Below are positions 54,701 through 64,000 of a stretch of DNA of 64,000 nucleotides, one piece after another. The notes under the pieces were generated by a model. It saw only the letters and a program-made list of their open reading frames with translations. It was not told the DNA's origin and made no database searches. Positions within the stretch are counted from its first letter, which is position 1. Every line of letters starts with the position of its first letter. The stretch is from Acanthaster planci (taxonomy: Eukaryota > Echinodermata > Asteroidea > Valvatida > Acanthasteridae): positions 1,663,362-1,727,361 of the forward strand of contig NW_019091362.1 of the NCBI RefSeq assembly GCF_001949145.1, read 5' to 3'. The position numbers and the translations under genes were made by a program.

Positions 54701-57700
54701 TTTATATGCCCACTTTAAAACTGGTTTAAAGCACTGTTACGATAGTGTGCCTGCCTGCCCTATAGAGGGCCGTGTGTGGTTTACAAGATAGGGTTACGTT
54801 GTTATTAGTGACTTTCCACGGGTATGTCATACAACATGCGTTTACTTGTGGGAAGAAGAATCTTACCTAAAAGCTGCATATCCCAAGATAATGTACATTT
54901 CCCCAATGCCATAATGGTAATCCCTCTCAAGCAATGTAGCAAGGCACCTAGACATAAACATTCAATGGACCCTTACAATCACAGTAAAGCCTGGTTTCAA
55001 TATGGTCATTTGTAAAGCAGACGGTCCGTAAGACGTCAAGACGCAGACAGCCGTAGAAGAGACGCTGTGCGAAGTCATTCCACCAAAACTAAACAAAAAG
55101 GCATGTGAAAAAATACAAAAAATGCCTTTTTTAGGTGGCAATGTTGCCTCTTGAAGCCAAACTGATGCTCCAGTTTGATGTAGTTTGTTAATGGTCTGCT
55201 ATTTTGTCGACGAATGGGGCTGCATATGCTAGCAATAAGGAGAAATTGGACAAAATCAGTGGTACCAAGCATGAGAAAATCGTTGTACGCCCGTCATGCC
55301 AAAGTGTGTGTTTGTGTAGGACTACTCAGCGACTCCACGCAGACAGTCGGCAAAGTTGAACTGGGCTCAACTTTGCCAATCCGTCTGGGGCTGGTTTGCT
55401 TTTGTGGCGACACTTCTGTTTGGCATGTTTCCATTTGTTTGTTTTGCAGTTTGCATCTTGATTGCATTGCTCTCTGCATTTCTTACGTCGATGTGGAAAC
55501 CACCCGTAATATATAACAAAAAGATTACAGCTATAGACAAAAGACTATAATTCAAATATAATCATCCTGAAAAGTGCTTCACATATAAATATTAAAGTTA
55601 ATTGAGAAACAAACCCCACTATGAAAAGAACAGAACATTCCCATAAAAAGTTGTAATGGCTGTCAAAAAAAATCACCACAAGACCAGAAAACTAGGACTC
55701 CTCCCAGCAACAGCAACAAAAGTACTTACGAGGAAAGTGAAACAAAACAAACAAGCAGCCCCAAAACAACCAAACAAACATCCCAACAAACAAACAAAGC
55801 CACAAAAAATGACCCCTCATGGGTACAAAAAACTGACCCCTCATGAATACAAAACAGTCACACGCACCAAAAATCTGGCAAAGCGATTCCTCACAAATAC
55901 AAAACAATAACATTGAATATCATAAAATCTGGAAGCAAAAGTTGAATCAGCAACAAAAAGTCACAATTCCTAATTTTTAAAGAAGGCCTGATAAAAGAGA
56001 ATAGTTTGGAACCCGGTTCAAAACTATAGATATTCATTGACATCAGATTGCATGTTTTTAGCACAACCTTTCTTTTTTACCGTTGAGAAAACTTTTGTTC
56101 ACAATGTCTACCCTTAATTTGAGAGTTTATTTCTTTTTTCTGCAGTGAGGCGGGGTGATGTCCTTGCTGCTTGGAGTGGCATTAGGCCATTGGTCAGAGA
56201 TCCAAAAGCCAAGAACACAGAGTCCATTGCCAGAAATCACGTCATTGATGTCAGTAGCAATAAAATGGTCACCATAGCAGGTAGGCATTGTCCACAGACC
56301 TGTGTAATGTCATAGTTTACATTCTCTCATTTAAACAGGCTCAGTCAGTTTGAGCATAGGCACAACAGAGTACATTGGTATGTACATATGTGCCTACCTC
56401 AAATGAGCATGTGCATGTGGCGGCCTAGCTTGCCAACCCAGTAGAAACAGCGGTGGAGAATGATAAAAACTGTATTTCAGTTGATAGCTCCACTTTGAAT
56501 CAGAGCTTGCAAAAGTCTGCAGGCCAAATCAAATTGTTCTGAGAAGGTTGCATTTTCCCCGTGCAAAATTTTATCAGTTTTTGAAAACAAAGTGAAACAC
56601 TTGCTTGGGCAGGATTGCAACCCACAACATCCTGCCTAGTCCAGCAGATGCCGTAACCACTTGGTGACAGCTCGCCAGAATCAACTGCCATGTTCGAATT
56701 CTTGAAAAAGTGACCATTCCCCCATGCAGAATTTCATCAACATGTTCCAACTGTTCAGCATCCTTCCTTCACAGGTGGTAAGTGGACCACATATCGCAGT
56801 ATGGCCAAGGATGCAGTGGACGCAGCCATCAAGGCCTGCAACCTCCAACCCAAGAACGATTCGCTGACCGACGGCCTGGTCTTAGAGGGAGGTCACGGAT
56901 GGACACCCAACATGTTCATCCGCCTCATCCAGGATTTTGGATTGGACGATGAGGTGCACATTGTACTCAGATTGTGAATTTGTTTTAATAGAAATTTAAA
57001 ATCCTCGTGAAGGGAAATGAAATTGATTTTAACCATATGCTGCTGGGTTTAATTTGAAGTTGCATGACGTATTCCCCGGGAAATTTTCAAGATTTTCCAT
57101 CTTCAAAGTTCTTCCAAAATTCATAACTTGGACGTTTACACCCACATGAATGACTGTCTGGTGGCTACTCTCATCTGACAGACAACATTTATTGACACCC
57201 GAGTATTTCAGCCAGGCCTGCCGCCTTGTAAAGAGAGCCCAGATTGTGCGGTGTTATGTAATTTTCTTTTGTCCCCGAAACTGGCCCAGTGCGCTGCTGG
57301 CATCTTTTCAAATGTGGACCAGCAGTATTGTATCGCCCATCCCTGGAGCGCTTTTGTCCCCGTTGGTAATCCGCACGCGCTGAATGCCACAAAGAATGCC
57401 ACAACTGAAAAAATGTTGGCAATTCCCAGCAGCCTTATCTTTTGTGTTCCAAGTACTTTTTTTGTTACAAGGCGAAGCTCCTTTGTCCGATTTCGGGCAC
57501 CCCGGCTTTGTGTGTAAAGCCAATGTCTCCAGTTCCGGGCACCCCGGCACGAAGTGGTTAAGAAATCTCTCGCTGTAAATTGCTCGTTGACTGGAGTGAT
57601 CTGAAAAAAAAAAAAAAGCTGGAAATCTTCCTCCACAAAGATGTTTGTGAAAGGTTCTGCAAAGATTATTCTGGAGTTGATGAAATTCATTAAAATAACT

Positions 57701-60700
57701 TATGTAATGTGTAAGTGTCTGAAATCTAATCTAACCATATTTCCTTTGTGTAAGGGATAGGAATAGATAATTTAAGAAGAAAATTAAGTGCTTGAGAATC
57801 CATAACACTTTCTGTTCAAAATTTAAAAAAATTTTCGGACCATATTTTGCTCTTGAAAGGAAAGTCATTGGCTGTAAGATACTGTGCAATGTTTTGAGGA
57901 GTCTTGGTAAGCAAATGTGAAGCCATCACGTGGTTTGGTGTCTACTGGAAGAAAGGATTGCTTTTGGTTAACCCAATGGTAACTGGCCCAGAATGGAGTG
58001 ATCTTGATTTGCATGTTTGATGTCCACAGGTTGCAAGGCACCTGAGCGAAACGTACGGAGACAAGGCAGTGGAGGTGGCCAGGATGGCCAACCTGACTGG
58101 CAAGAGGTGGCCAGTGGTGGGCAAGAAACTGGCCCAGCACTTCCCCTATCTGGAAGCTGAGGTATGCATGCAAACTAAAGGTTGCTTGTGAAATCAAGGG
58201 CTTTACTGACCCTTAGATCTGGGCTTCATATCTGGCATTTGATTTATCCCCGAGGTTCGAGAATCATTGTCTTATGTTTACTGTTTGAGACAAATTACAG
58301 CGCTTTCAAAGTTTGGCCGCACATTAGACACTTTGCTGATGCAGGTAAAAAAATGATACTGAATTTACAAAAAGTATAACCTGAAATCAGAGAAAAACAA
58401 GGATTTGGGGGAAAAATCCATGGGCTTTGTTGAGACCGGAGAAGAGTGGTTGGCCTACTCACCAGGGATGATCACAAATCTTCCAAGCCCAGAAGTTTGC
58501 TCAGTGAAGAAAATATTTGCTCAGCCAAAAGGAATTTGGCCTGTTACGTTACCATTCTTACAACTGTTCCCTACTAGTTTTGCATAGCACATTAGCTTGC
58601 TAAGCAGCAATATGTACTAGACAGCTCTTTCAAATGAGGTCTTGGAGGGACAAAGTCAGCTCACATTGCAGGTTTGATCCTGATCGAGAAAAATACATGC
58701 TTGCCAGTTTTCAACTGAATGTGCACAAATTAGGGGAGTGTTTGCTCAGGAGAACCTCACTTAGGCATGGATGCACAATGAATGAACCTCAGCGGTCAAT
58801 ATCTGCATGTGGCGATGCAGTTTCCAAGAGACCTCTCTCCTCTTACATCTCATAGCCATATTTTTTCGCCTACCATCGGCTGGTAAACTATGGTTGGCCA
58901 TCAGCGCAGAAGTGCACAATAATTCACTTAGCATGAAAAATCTCACATAGTTATCAGAATGCCGAATATCACTGCTTGATACCAACTGAAACTGTTGACC
59001 CTTTGAAAAGTACATATAATGGGGCAGATGAACATTTTGAGGCCAAACCTGACAGCAACCACGGTTGATATGTCTGGAAACTTTGGCCGCCCATATAAAC
59101 AGCAGGCAATATGAGACATGAGGTCCACATCAACAACATTTTTTTCAGAGAAAACAGGTACCTCCCTCATCAGATATGTGGGAGGCTAAACTGTCTTGAA
59201 AATGTTAGAAGGTGAACCGTAAAGAGTAGGTCATGATTGACAGTGAGAAATCTTATCCTCGAGATGGTGCTGATGGAATTCGATTCTCGTTCACAAAGTT
59301 TACAGATAAAAATAATATCTCCACACCAAGTTGATCCTCTGAATTGTGATATGGGTATTTCTCAAGAAATGTAAATTATCATCAGAGAAGAGGTAAGTAA
59401 CTTGGCTCTGTGTCATCAAGAGTGGTATTAAGTTGAAACCAGTTGAATTTGAGGTGATAAAAAGTTGTGTGGCCAGTGGCCTCAAAAAGAGGCATTAATT
59501 TACACTACAGACATGAATCTAGAAAAACTGGGGAAATTCTGCAATATAGGGAAAATTAAGAACCACTTGGAAAGTACACTTCCGTGCCACGATGGGATAA
59601 ACAGTTGATTGATGAAAAGATCTCGTTTCTGTGGCTGACAGAGGACTGTGCAGAAAAACATGTAGCTTGGCCAAACTCAAAAACAAACATGTTTTGGTGG
59701 GGCTCTCACAATTTGATGCAATATGAGATTTTCATTTGCAGCTTGTTTTGATCCCTGCGCTGACATAAACAACGCCGACCTTTCAAGACCAGTAAATGTC
59801 ATCATGTTTGTTTGAAATTTCATTTTCCCCCACCCCTCCCCCAACCCAACAGGTGGCCTATGCAGTGAAGGAGTACGCTTGTACAGCTATCGATGTTCTT
59901 GCTCGGAGGACACGCTTGGCCTTTCTTAACGTGATGGCAGCGGAGGAGGCCTTGCCCCGCATCATTGACATTATGGCCAAGGAGTTGGGCTGGAGTAGTG
60001 CAAGGCAAAAGGTAGCTGACTCCAACGCTTCCAACCCTTAACTTCCAAAACGTCCACTGTGCAGGAAACCAATGACCCATTCTTCGAACTTTCAAAGAGC
60101 ATCGTGCTCAGTGCAGCATAATATTGGATGGGCCGTGCATCGTTCCTTCCGTAATCTTTAAAAATCACCCACAGGCACACAGCTAACAGTCTGCCCATGT
60201 GGGCTCGGATTGTGCACAACTTCCATGGCAATTTTTAAATGCGTACCTCAGAATGAAGTAAATTTCAAATTCCAAACCAGTGAAGTTCTTGCCGTGCACT
60301 CACAAAATCTATTAATCGATTATTTTTGCTCAACTGTCTAGTTAAATTGTCAAGTAGCTCTCACCAGGCAGATGGAAGGTGGGTAATGGTTAGTTGAAAA
60401 TACTGAAGTCATTCTTCTGACCTACCTGCAGGAATACAGTTGAACTGCATCAGGCATGAGATATTGCAGACTTTTGTCTGAATTCAAACATTTTGTATCT
60501 GATAAAAAGCTTTATCAGTATAGGAAGAAATGCATCTCACAGAAATTTGTGTATACAGTTTTAAGTATTTTTCAAAACTAACAATCTCATCCCTGCTGCA
60601 TGTACTTGAACTCTTTTTTTTCATCTACCGAAGTGGAGTATTCAGCAAAACTCATGAGAACGTCCCACGAGACAGGACTCAGAAATCCCAATTGCCCATT

Positions 60701-62705
60701 CCCTTGCAGCTGGAACTCGAGAAAGCCACAAGGTTCCTGAACGTGGAGATGGGTTACAACTGTCACTCCTCCCTCCTGAAAGTCCCCATTCAGTTCAGCA
60801 ATGAGGAGATTGCTAAGTACACCAAGCGATTCCATCTCTTGGACAAGGACAGCAAGGGGTACATCACGCCCATCGACATGCGCAACTTCCTGTCTGTAAG
60901 TCAAGGTCACACCACACCGAATAAGTGCCCTCCCCCAAAAAACAGCATAAAGTCGGTGAGAAATAGTGCCATCTACTGACACCCAGGAAGAGGGCGACTG
61001 CTTGTTTCACTGCAACTCAACATTATGACTGCTAGGGCAGCCCCCCCCCCATTTTTATTATCCTCCCAAACTATCCCTAAAAAGTAGTCAAACCCCGCAC
61101 AAGTTTGAATGAAGCCCCCCATCTCTATATGCAATATAGGCCCATGAGTTGGAGATTTTTGTGAATGAAATACCCCGAGTTGGACGCCACAAATCCCAAA
61201 TGCTTGACTTTTAGAAAACTTATAGAAAAAGTGCTACAATTGGTCCTGATTATGGTACCTCTGATTGGTAACTAACCCATGGGATCACAAACTATGAGAA
61301 GGCTTTCATACAGGAATTTACCATTTAGTGGAACGCACCCTTGAGTCTTTCATAAGACCTAGCTGGAAGTCAGTAGGGCTATTATGGAGTTGCAGGCCCT
61401 TCACAGTGCAAATCCAAAGGAACTGGCGGTTTCTTTTAACTCTCAGAAATGTCCGTCTTCGTTTGGATATGTAAAAACAAAGAGGTCAGATTGTTCTTCC
61501 TAATGCAAATGAGGAGCAAAGTGAAAGGTGTGAGATCCGGTGATGTGTGCCCTTATCAGAAAGCAAAGGAGGAGTTTCCTCTACACATCAAACACCGTTT
61601 TATCGTGAAGTTGTGATAAACCTATGTGAAGTAGTCTTTTCCTTTGGCACAAAGTACATAACATTGATATTAGTTATGGTAGCTTGGAAGCACGGTGAAC
61701 AGTAATGCATTCCATAGCATTCCTTTGGTAGCAGTTTTCAAAATGGCCGTTGACTATCATAGAGCATATGTCAACATCATAATTTCCTTCCATATCTTGT
61801 TGTGGCTTTTGAGCAAACAGATCCATTTTGTATCATGTGAGGATTCAGCTTTTGTTAGTACATGACCCTCTTTGGCAGTGCATGGCTGTTTCATGAATAT
61901 GCACGAAGTAGCACTTTGAATATTTATTATTTTATGCTTCATTCCCAATTCGCTTGTAATTACCTTTGTACGTGCCTAGTGACCAATCTCTTAGTTTCTG
62001 TTTCGTCCTGGATAAAATGCAGAGTGTTGGTGAAACAATAACTGAAGACCAGCTGCGCGACATGCTGCAAGAAGTAGATTGCAATAAGAATGGACGTGTT
62101 GAACTGGATGAGTTCCTACAGGTTAGCACTGAGGCAGATTATTGCTCATAGGCTTGAGCTGTTTGAGCTGTTTGGAATTTTTAAAAACTTTTTTTAAAAT
62201 TTCATCTGTTTTGACTAATTACAATTCAAAAGCAAAACTGATAGCCATAAAGAAAAAAGGGTTTTAGAGACTTATATAGAAAGCCAAAGTGAGAAATTTC
62301 AATAGTTTCAAAGGCCTCGTGAGGTTGAATTTGACTCAAATGTTTGACACTAACTCAGTGGTTTTGTCCAATTTAACCTATCTTCGCTGAGTTCACTGAC
62401 ACAACATAGCATACATAAAAATCCTTAACTAATTGTCGATCCGCCATGCAAACCTTCAAGCGCTACCTAACACAGCCCTTAACAACATAGATAGACATGA
62501 ACACTAAGAATGTCAACCTCGTTATAGAGATTGCTTTCCAGGCTGTAACACCACTGATTTATTTTTTGTAATCCCTTTGTGATCTTACCCACAGCTCATG
62601 AGTGCCATCAAGACAGGTGCCATGGCCAACGTTCGCCTGGAGATTGCCCTGAACATGGGAGCCCGCAAAGTGATCTCGACAGATCGCAGTGGCGGGGGTG
62701 TGTAA
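45665..62705 (+). CDS. GPD2: Mitochondrial FAD-dependent glycerol-3-phosphate dehydrogenase
   Basis: The enzyme oxidises sn-glycerol 3-phosphate to dihydroxyacetone phosphate on the outer face of the inner mitochondrial membrane and passes electrons to ubiquinone (glycerophosphate shuttle). Fourteen coding exons join in frame to 724 codons, about the length of the human protein (727): 45665-45778, 47070-47241, 50623-50845, 51732-51895, 52445-52606, 53397-53541, 53988-54181, 56146-56280, 56775-56953, 58030-58161, 59853-60011, 60710-60895, 62023-62121 and 62595-62705. In order come a hydrophobic N-terminal targeting or anchor segment (about 9-29), the dinucleotide motif GGGATG (80-85), SRSTKLIHGGVRYL (113-126), DPATSDGRVIFFLPW, RRGDVLAAWSGIRPL, GGKWTTYRSMA and RRTRLAFLNV, then EF-hand loops at 638-649 (position 5 Lys and last Asp, non-canonical, as in human) and 674-685 (canonical). 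The start ATG has G at -3 and +4. No lesion is seen, so the gene should be functional. Confidence 0.97.
46916..46990. repeat. 15-bp tandem array, five units
   Basis: Five head-to-tail copies of RTGACCTACATGTRC with few differences and a weak 30-bp alternation (A or G first). It sits in GPD2 intron 1, 80 bp before exon 2. Each unit has TGACCT, a nuclear-receptor half site, and an ACATGT word. Confidence 0.9.
47070..47241 (+). CDS. GPD2: GPD2 exon 2: FAD-binding motif
   Basis: Encodes NTHEFDVLVIGGGATGCGVALD, the Rossmann βαβ of the FAD domain. The acceptor CCGACAG at 47069 keeps frame; an AG nine bases downstream (three codons fewer) is an in-frame alternative. Confidence 0.92.
48081..48214. 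mobile_element. TA-flanked MITE with a CRE in its terminal repeat
   Basis: About 20-bp terminal inverted repeats, CCTCTGTACTGATGAC at the left and the complement of CCTCTGCACTGATGACGTCA at the right, each bounded by TA as in Tc1/mariner-type insertions. The right end contains a full CRE (48191-48198). It lies in GPD2 intron 2, with no ORF. Confidence 0.6.
48770..48855. mobile_element. MITE remnant of the CCGTAATTTCCGG-TATAAGC type
   Basis: ACCGTAATTTTCGGAATATA followed by AGCTACGGCTTATA and, 50 bp on, TGCGGCTTATATGC resembles a family common in many animal genomes (recognised from memory). The right terminus is not clear. Confidence 0.45.
49265..50622. other. Rest of GPD2 intron 2
   Basis: No nested gene is recognised. 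A 78-codon minus-strand frame (49265-49501) has no ATG start and no known motif. Confidence 0.5.
50623..50845 (+). CDS. GPD2: GPD2 exon 3
   Basis: Encodes from GLKTALVE through GTSSRSTKLIHGGVRYL to APHLSSPLPIMLPVYK, almost residue for residue as in vertebrates. Acceptor TCCCTCCAG, donor ACAA|GTGAGT. Confidence 0.97.
51316..51595 (+). repeat. Unclassified interspersed repeat A, copy 1
   Basis: In GPD2 intron 3. It shares GCTGGTA, AAACTATGG, GTCAGC.CAGAAG, AAATCTCACA.AG.TATCA, GTTTCTGCAAACTTTGG and CATATAAATAGTAG, in this order, with copies at 58868 and 63 kb. Confidence 0.7.
51732..51895 (+). CDS. GPD2: GPD2 exon 4
   Basis: Encodes WWQLPYFWAGIKMYDLVAG through LVGGIVYYDG. The acceptor is weak in pyrimidines (TTGCGGAAG) but fixed by frame and homology. 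Donor ATG|GTAATG. Confidence 0.95.
52075..52262 (+). mobile_element. LINE 3' fragment (CR1/L2-type C-terminus)
   Basis: A short stretch reads LKAFKTKLNLF, like the C-terminal end of CR1/L2 ORF2, followed by a short 3' UTR and the tail AATCTTGTTATTGTTATTAC. It lies in GPD2 intron 4. Confidence 0.45.
52445..52606 (+). CDS. GPD2: GPD2 exon 5
   Basis: Encodes QHNDARMNIAIALTAARMGA and a more variable loop ending in DKMTG. Acceptor CTCATAG, donor ACAG|GTGGGT. Confidence 0.95.
52790..53136 (+). mobile_element. tRNA-derived SINE
   Basis: A tRNA-like head has a Pol III A box (TGGCCTTGTGG, 52798-52808) and B box (GTTCAAATC, 52841-52849), followed by a body of about 260 bp and the tail GTGCTATAAAAAAATCTGTT-type sequence ending in TTATCGTTAT. 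It is in intron 5 in gene orientation. Confidence 0.7.
53397..53541 (+). CDS. GPD2: GPD2 exon 6
   Basis: Encodes KSVINATGPFTDSVRKMAE and GIHIVLPGYY. Acceptor TTAACCGCAG, donor ACAG|GTAGGT. Confidence 0.95.
53988..54181 (+). CDS. GPD2: GPD2 exon 7
   Basis: Encodes SPEAMGLLDPATSDGRVIFF through FILNEVKDYLSPEVA. Acceptor GTCTCTCAG, donor GCAG|GTGCGT. The region just 5' happens to be open too, but it is intron. Confidence 0.97.
55349..55377. repeat. Perfect 11-bp hairpin in GPD2 intron 7
   Basis: GGCAAAGTTGA and its complement around a 7-base loop; outer CAGAC/GTCTG words extend the pairing. The intron also has two copies of TGACCCCTCATG (about 55810 and 55833) and AAAC-rich sequence at 55740-55800. 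Confidence 0.6.
56146..56280 (+). CDS. GPD2: GPD2 exon 8
   Basis: Encodes VRRGDVLAAWSGIRPLVRD and the ARNHVIDV segment. Acceptor TTTTTTCTGCAG, donor GCAG|GTAGGC. Confidence 0.97.
56601..56677 (-). mobile_element. tRNA-like SINE head
   Basis: On the minus strand there is an A-box-like GTCACCAAGTGG and a B-box-like GGTTGCAATCC spaced as in a tRNA, with an anticodon-arm-like CTGC...GCAG between. Its identity as a functional tRNA is doubtful because the acceptor ends do not pair well. GPD2 intron 8. Confidence 0.5.
56775..56953 (+). CDS. GPD2: GPD2 exon 9
   Basis: Encodes GGKWTTYRSMAKDAVDAAIK to RLIQDFGLDDE. Acceptor CTTCACAG; phase 0 donor GAG|GTGCAC. Confidence 0.96.
57408..57562 (-). repeat. 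Unclassified repeat B, copy 1
   Basis: In GPD2 intron 9, reversed. It aligns without gaps over about 155 bp to 63058-63215, sharing TTAACCACTTC.TGCCGGGG, ACAAAGGA, TGTAACAAAA and AGGCTGCTGGG.ATT. Confidence 0.65.
58030..58161 (+). CDS. GPD2: GPD2 exon 10
   Basis: 44 codons, VARHLSETYGDKAVEVARMA to FPYLEAE. Acceptor TGTCCACAG, donor GAG|GTATGC. Confidence 0.97.
58868..59118 (+). repeat. Interspersed repeat A, copy 2
   Basis: In GPD2 intron 10. It shares GGCTGGTAAACTATGG, GATGAACATTTTGAGGC, TGGAAACTTTGGC and CAATATGAGAC with the other copies. It is the most complete copy. Confidence 0.7.
59853..60011 (+). CDS. GPD2: GPD2 exon 11
   Basis: 53 codons with VKEYACTAIDVLARRTRLAF and AAEEALPRII, the conserved C-terminal catalytic-domain block. 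Acceptor CCCAACAG, donor AAG|GTAGCT. Confidence 0.97.
60710..60895 (+). CDS. GPD2: GPD2 exon 12: first EF-hand
   Basis: 62 codons. EF-hand loop DKDSKGYITPID has Asp at 1 and 3 but Lys at 5 and Asp at 12, so Ca2+ binding is doubtful, as at the same site in the human enzyme. Acceptor CCCTTGCAG, donor TCT|GTAAGT. Confidence 0.96.
60996..62022. other. GPD2 intron 12, nothing recognised
   Basis: No gene or clear repeat, apart from a poly-C run near 61042 and a word TGCCATCTACTGACACC at about 60968. Confidence 0.5.
62023..62121 (+). CDS. GPD2: GPD2 exon 13: second EF-hand
   Basis: 33 codons with the canonical loop DCNKNGRVELDE (ligands Asp1, Asn3, Asn5, Glu12). Ca2+ activation of animal mitochondrial GPDH is established. 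Acceptor AAAATGCAG, donor CAG|GTTAGC. Confidence 0.96.
62595..62705 (+). CDS. GPD2: GPD2 exon 14: C-terminus and stop
   Basis: 36 codons and TAA. It begins LMSAIKTG and ends DRSGGGV, matching the vertebrate ending DRSCGGL. Acceptor TTACCCACAG. Confidence 0.95.
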   Translation, partial: LMSAIKTGAMANVRLEIALNMGARKVISTDRSGGGV

Positions 62706-62991
62706 ACACTACTGAGATTCTGTATTTCAAGCGTCAATTGGTACATGGTTTATCTGCAGCATCTCTGTGCCTGGATATTTCTGTCTGAATGTTTTCCAAG
62801 CTAGAGCTGGCTTTGTATCATTTAGTCATATCTCCTCATTCTTTCCTTTCCACAAGATAGGTATTACGTAGGGGTAGGTATCAATGACTGCCTTGTCCAG
62901 TATCTAACTACGATAACTACTGGGTTGTTAAAATTGAATTCGGTGACTGTAACTATAAACCCCTCCCTTTTGATGTCACGGTCATGTTTTT

Positions 62992-63410
62992 GCCCACCAG
63001 TGGCTGGTAAACTATGGCCAGCGGTCAGTTCAAATGTAGAAGTTTAATTCACAAACTGTTAACCACTTCCTGCCGGGGACTCCGTGATCAGAGGCGTATG
63101 GTTTATATGGGTGGCCGGGGTCTCCGAACTCAGACAAAGGAAACAGGGCCCTGTAACAAAAGACCGTACTCCTTACAAAAGACCAGGCTGCTGGGCATTA
63201 CCGGCATTTTTCACTATTTACCTTTTAAGAGGTAACAATTTGAGAGCAACGGTGATACGCACATTNAGCTTTTTACTGAATACTAAATAAATGCTCAAGC
63301 CTCATGAAAGTAAAGAGACAGATGTTCATTTTGAGGCAACACCTGTCAGGAACAAAGGGTGATATTTCTGTAAACTTTGGCTGTCCAGATGAGTAGTAGG
63401 CAGTATGAGT
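62992..63410 (+). repeat. Interspersed repeat A, copy 3, interrupted by repeat B
   Basis: Starts with GGCTGGTAAACTATGGCC, is interrupted at about 63058-63215 by repeat B, and resumes with GATGTTCATTTTGAGGC and TGTAAACTTTGGCTG. It lies in the presumed GPD2 3' UTR and downstream flank, so B inserted into an existing A copy. Confidence 0.6.
63286..63291 (+). terminator. Candidate GPD2 polyadenylation signal
   Basis: The AATAAA hexamer about 580 bp after the stop is a plausible 3' end. It lies inside the interspersed-repeat sequence at 62992-63410. An unresolved base (N) is at 63266. Confidence 0.4.
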
Positions 63411-63590
63411 ATGGTCAGTCATTGGACCAGTCAGTGGATGGTCGCTGTTTCGATGAACCATAACGGAAACAGGCCATTGGTTACGGTCCCATCACCGGTT
63501 GTCAGTAGCCTCGAGTACAAGGGAGCCATTGACATGAAAATAACAGACCTCTTTCACAGGGGAAGCCATTCTTGGTCGGTGGAGGTAGCA

Positions 63591-63797
63591 AGTAAACTAG
63601 ATAGGTTTGTGGTAGCACCATGGATATATCTCTTTTTGAGTATGTGGGGTTCTGAAAAGAACCGATGGTACTCAACGTTTCGGACAGTATGCTCTGTCCG
63701 AAATCAGTCTCCTTTTCAGTCCCTTTTCAGAACCCGTCATACTCAAAAAGAGATATATTCATGGTGCTACTGCAAACCTACATGTATCTAGTTTACT
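63591..63797 (-). repeat. 207-bp palindrome with hammerhead-like core
   Basis: Inverted arms of about 75 bp (AGTAAACTAGATA, TAGGTTTG, GTAGCACCATG, ATATCTCTTTTTGAGTATG and GGTTCTGAAAAG in both). The 50-bp centre on the minus strand reads CTGATTTC, a GGACAG/CTGTCC stem with a 6-base loop, then GAAACGTTGAGTACC. This is the layout of a hammerhead core (CUGAUGA, helix II, GAAA) with the CUGAUGA box damaged. Such motifs are known in Penelope-like elements. Confidence 0.6.
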
Positions 63798-64000
63798 CAT
63801 TTTTGATCATGTCCCAAGAATCTATCTCACTCAATGTAATCTGTTACATGGGGGTAGTGCCAAACTAGTTTGGATTCTATGCTTCGTTTTTCCTTTTTTT
63901 GATAAATATTGAGGACATGTTTAGATATAACAGATCGCAAATTTCAAATTACTCATCAGCATAAATGACATTTATTTGTAAAAAACTTTGTTTCATTGTT

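Noticed and set aside
57208-57690. 160-codon minus-strand frame in GPD2 intron 9
   Set aside because: It largely covers repeat B and adjacent repeat-like sequence; no known protein motif.
63266-63266. Unresolved base N
   Set aside because: A sequencing ambiguity outside coding sequence; no biological meaning.

Overview
This is animal nuclear DNA: large AT-rich intergenic and intronic tracts, GT-AG introns, and fossil non-LTR retrotransposons, SINEs and MITEs. Two conserved genes stand out. On the minus strand at the left edge (205-3719) is the 5' two thirds of an NR4A orphan nuclear receptor (Nurr1/Nur77/DHR38 family); the rest of its ligand-binding domain lies beyond base 1. On the plus strand at the right (45665-62705) is a complete 14-coding-exon gene for mitochondrial FAD-dependent glycerol-3-phosphate dehydrogenase (GPD2), 724 codons, with the two C-terminal EF-hands typical of animal enzymes. 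The host cannot be named from this sequence. The proteins, the conserved gene pair and the repeat classes fit a marine deuterostome invertebrate (echinoderm, hemichordate or cephalochordate), but this is inference.

Layout. 1-3.8 kb: NR4A coding exons. 3.8-8.1 kb: its long first intron and upstream control region, with full cAMP-response elements (CREs), a CCAAT box and a plausible noncoding first exon with a strong splice donor at 7631. 8.1-39.5 kb: no credible coding sequence, but scattered full CRE palindromes (TGACGTCA) and small palindromic transposons (hAT-like, Harbinger-like, foldback). 39.58-41.7 kb: a dead, 5'-truncated LINE with reverse transcriptase. 41.7-45.6 kb: hairpins and a zone rich in ACATGT. 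45.66-63.3 kb: GPD2, whose introns hold SINEs, a LINE 3' end, MITEs, a 15-bp tandem array and three copies of an unclassified repeat. 63.59-63.80 kb: a long palindrome with a hammerhead-ribozyme-like core.

Biology. NR4A and GPD2 are unrelated in function (an immediate-early transcription factor and a mitochondrial shuttle enzyme), yet they sit head to head about 42 kb apart, as human NR4A2 and GPD2 do on 2q24.1. This looks like an ancient linkage, possibly held by NR4A enhancers in the intervening DNA. The run of perfect CRE palindromes there agrees with the known CREB control of NR4A genes. Exon borders were derived by hand from splice signals, reading-frame continuity and recalled family sequence.
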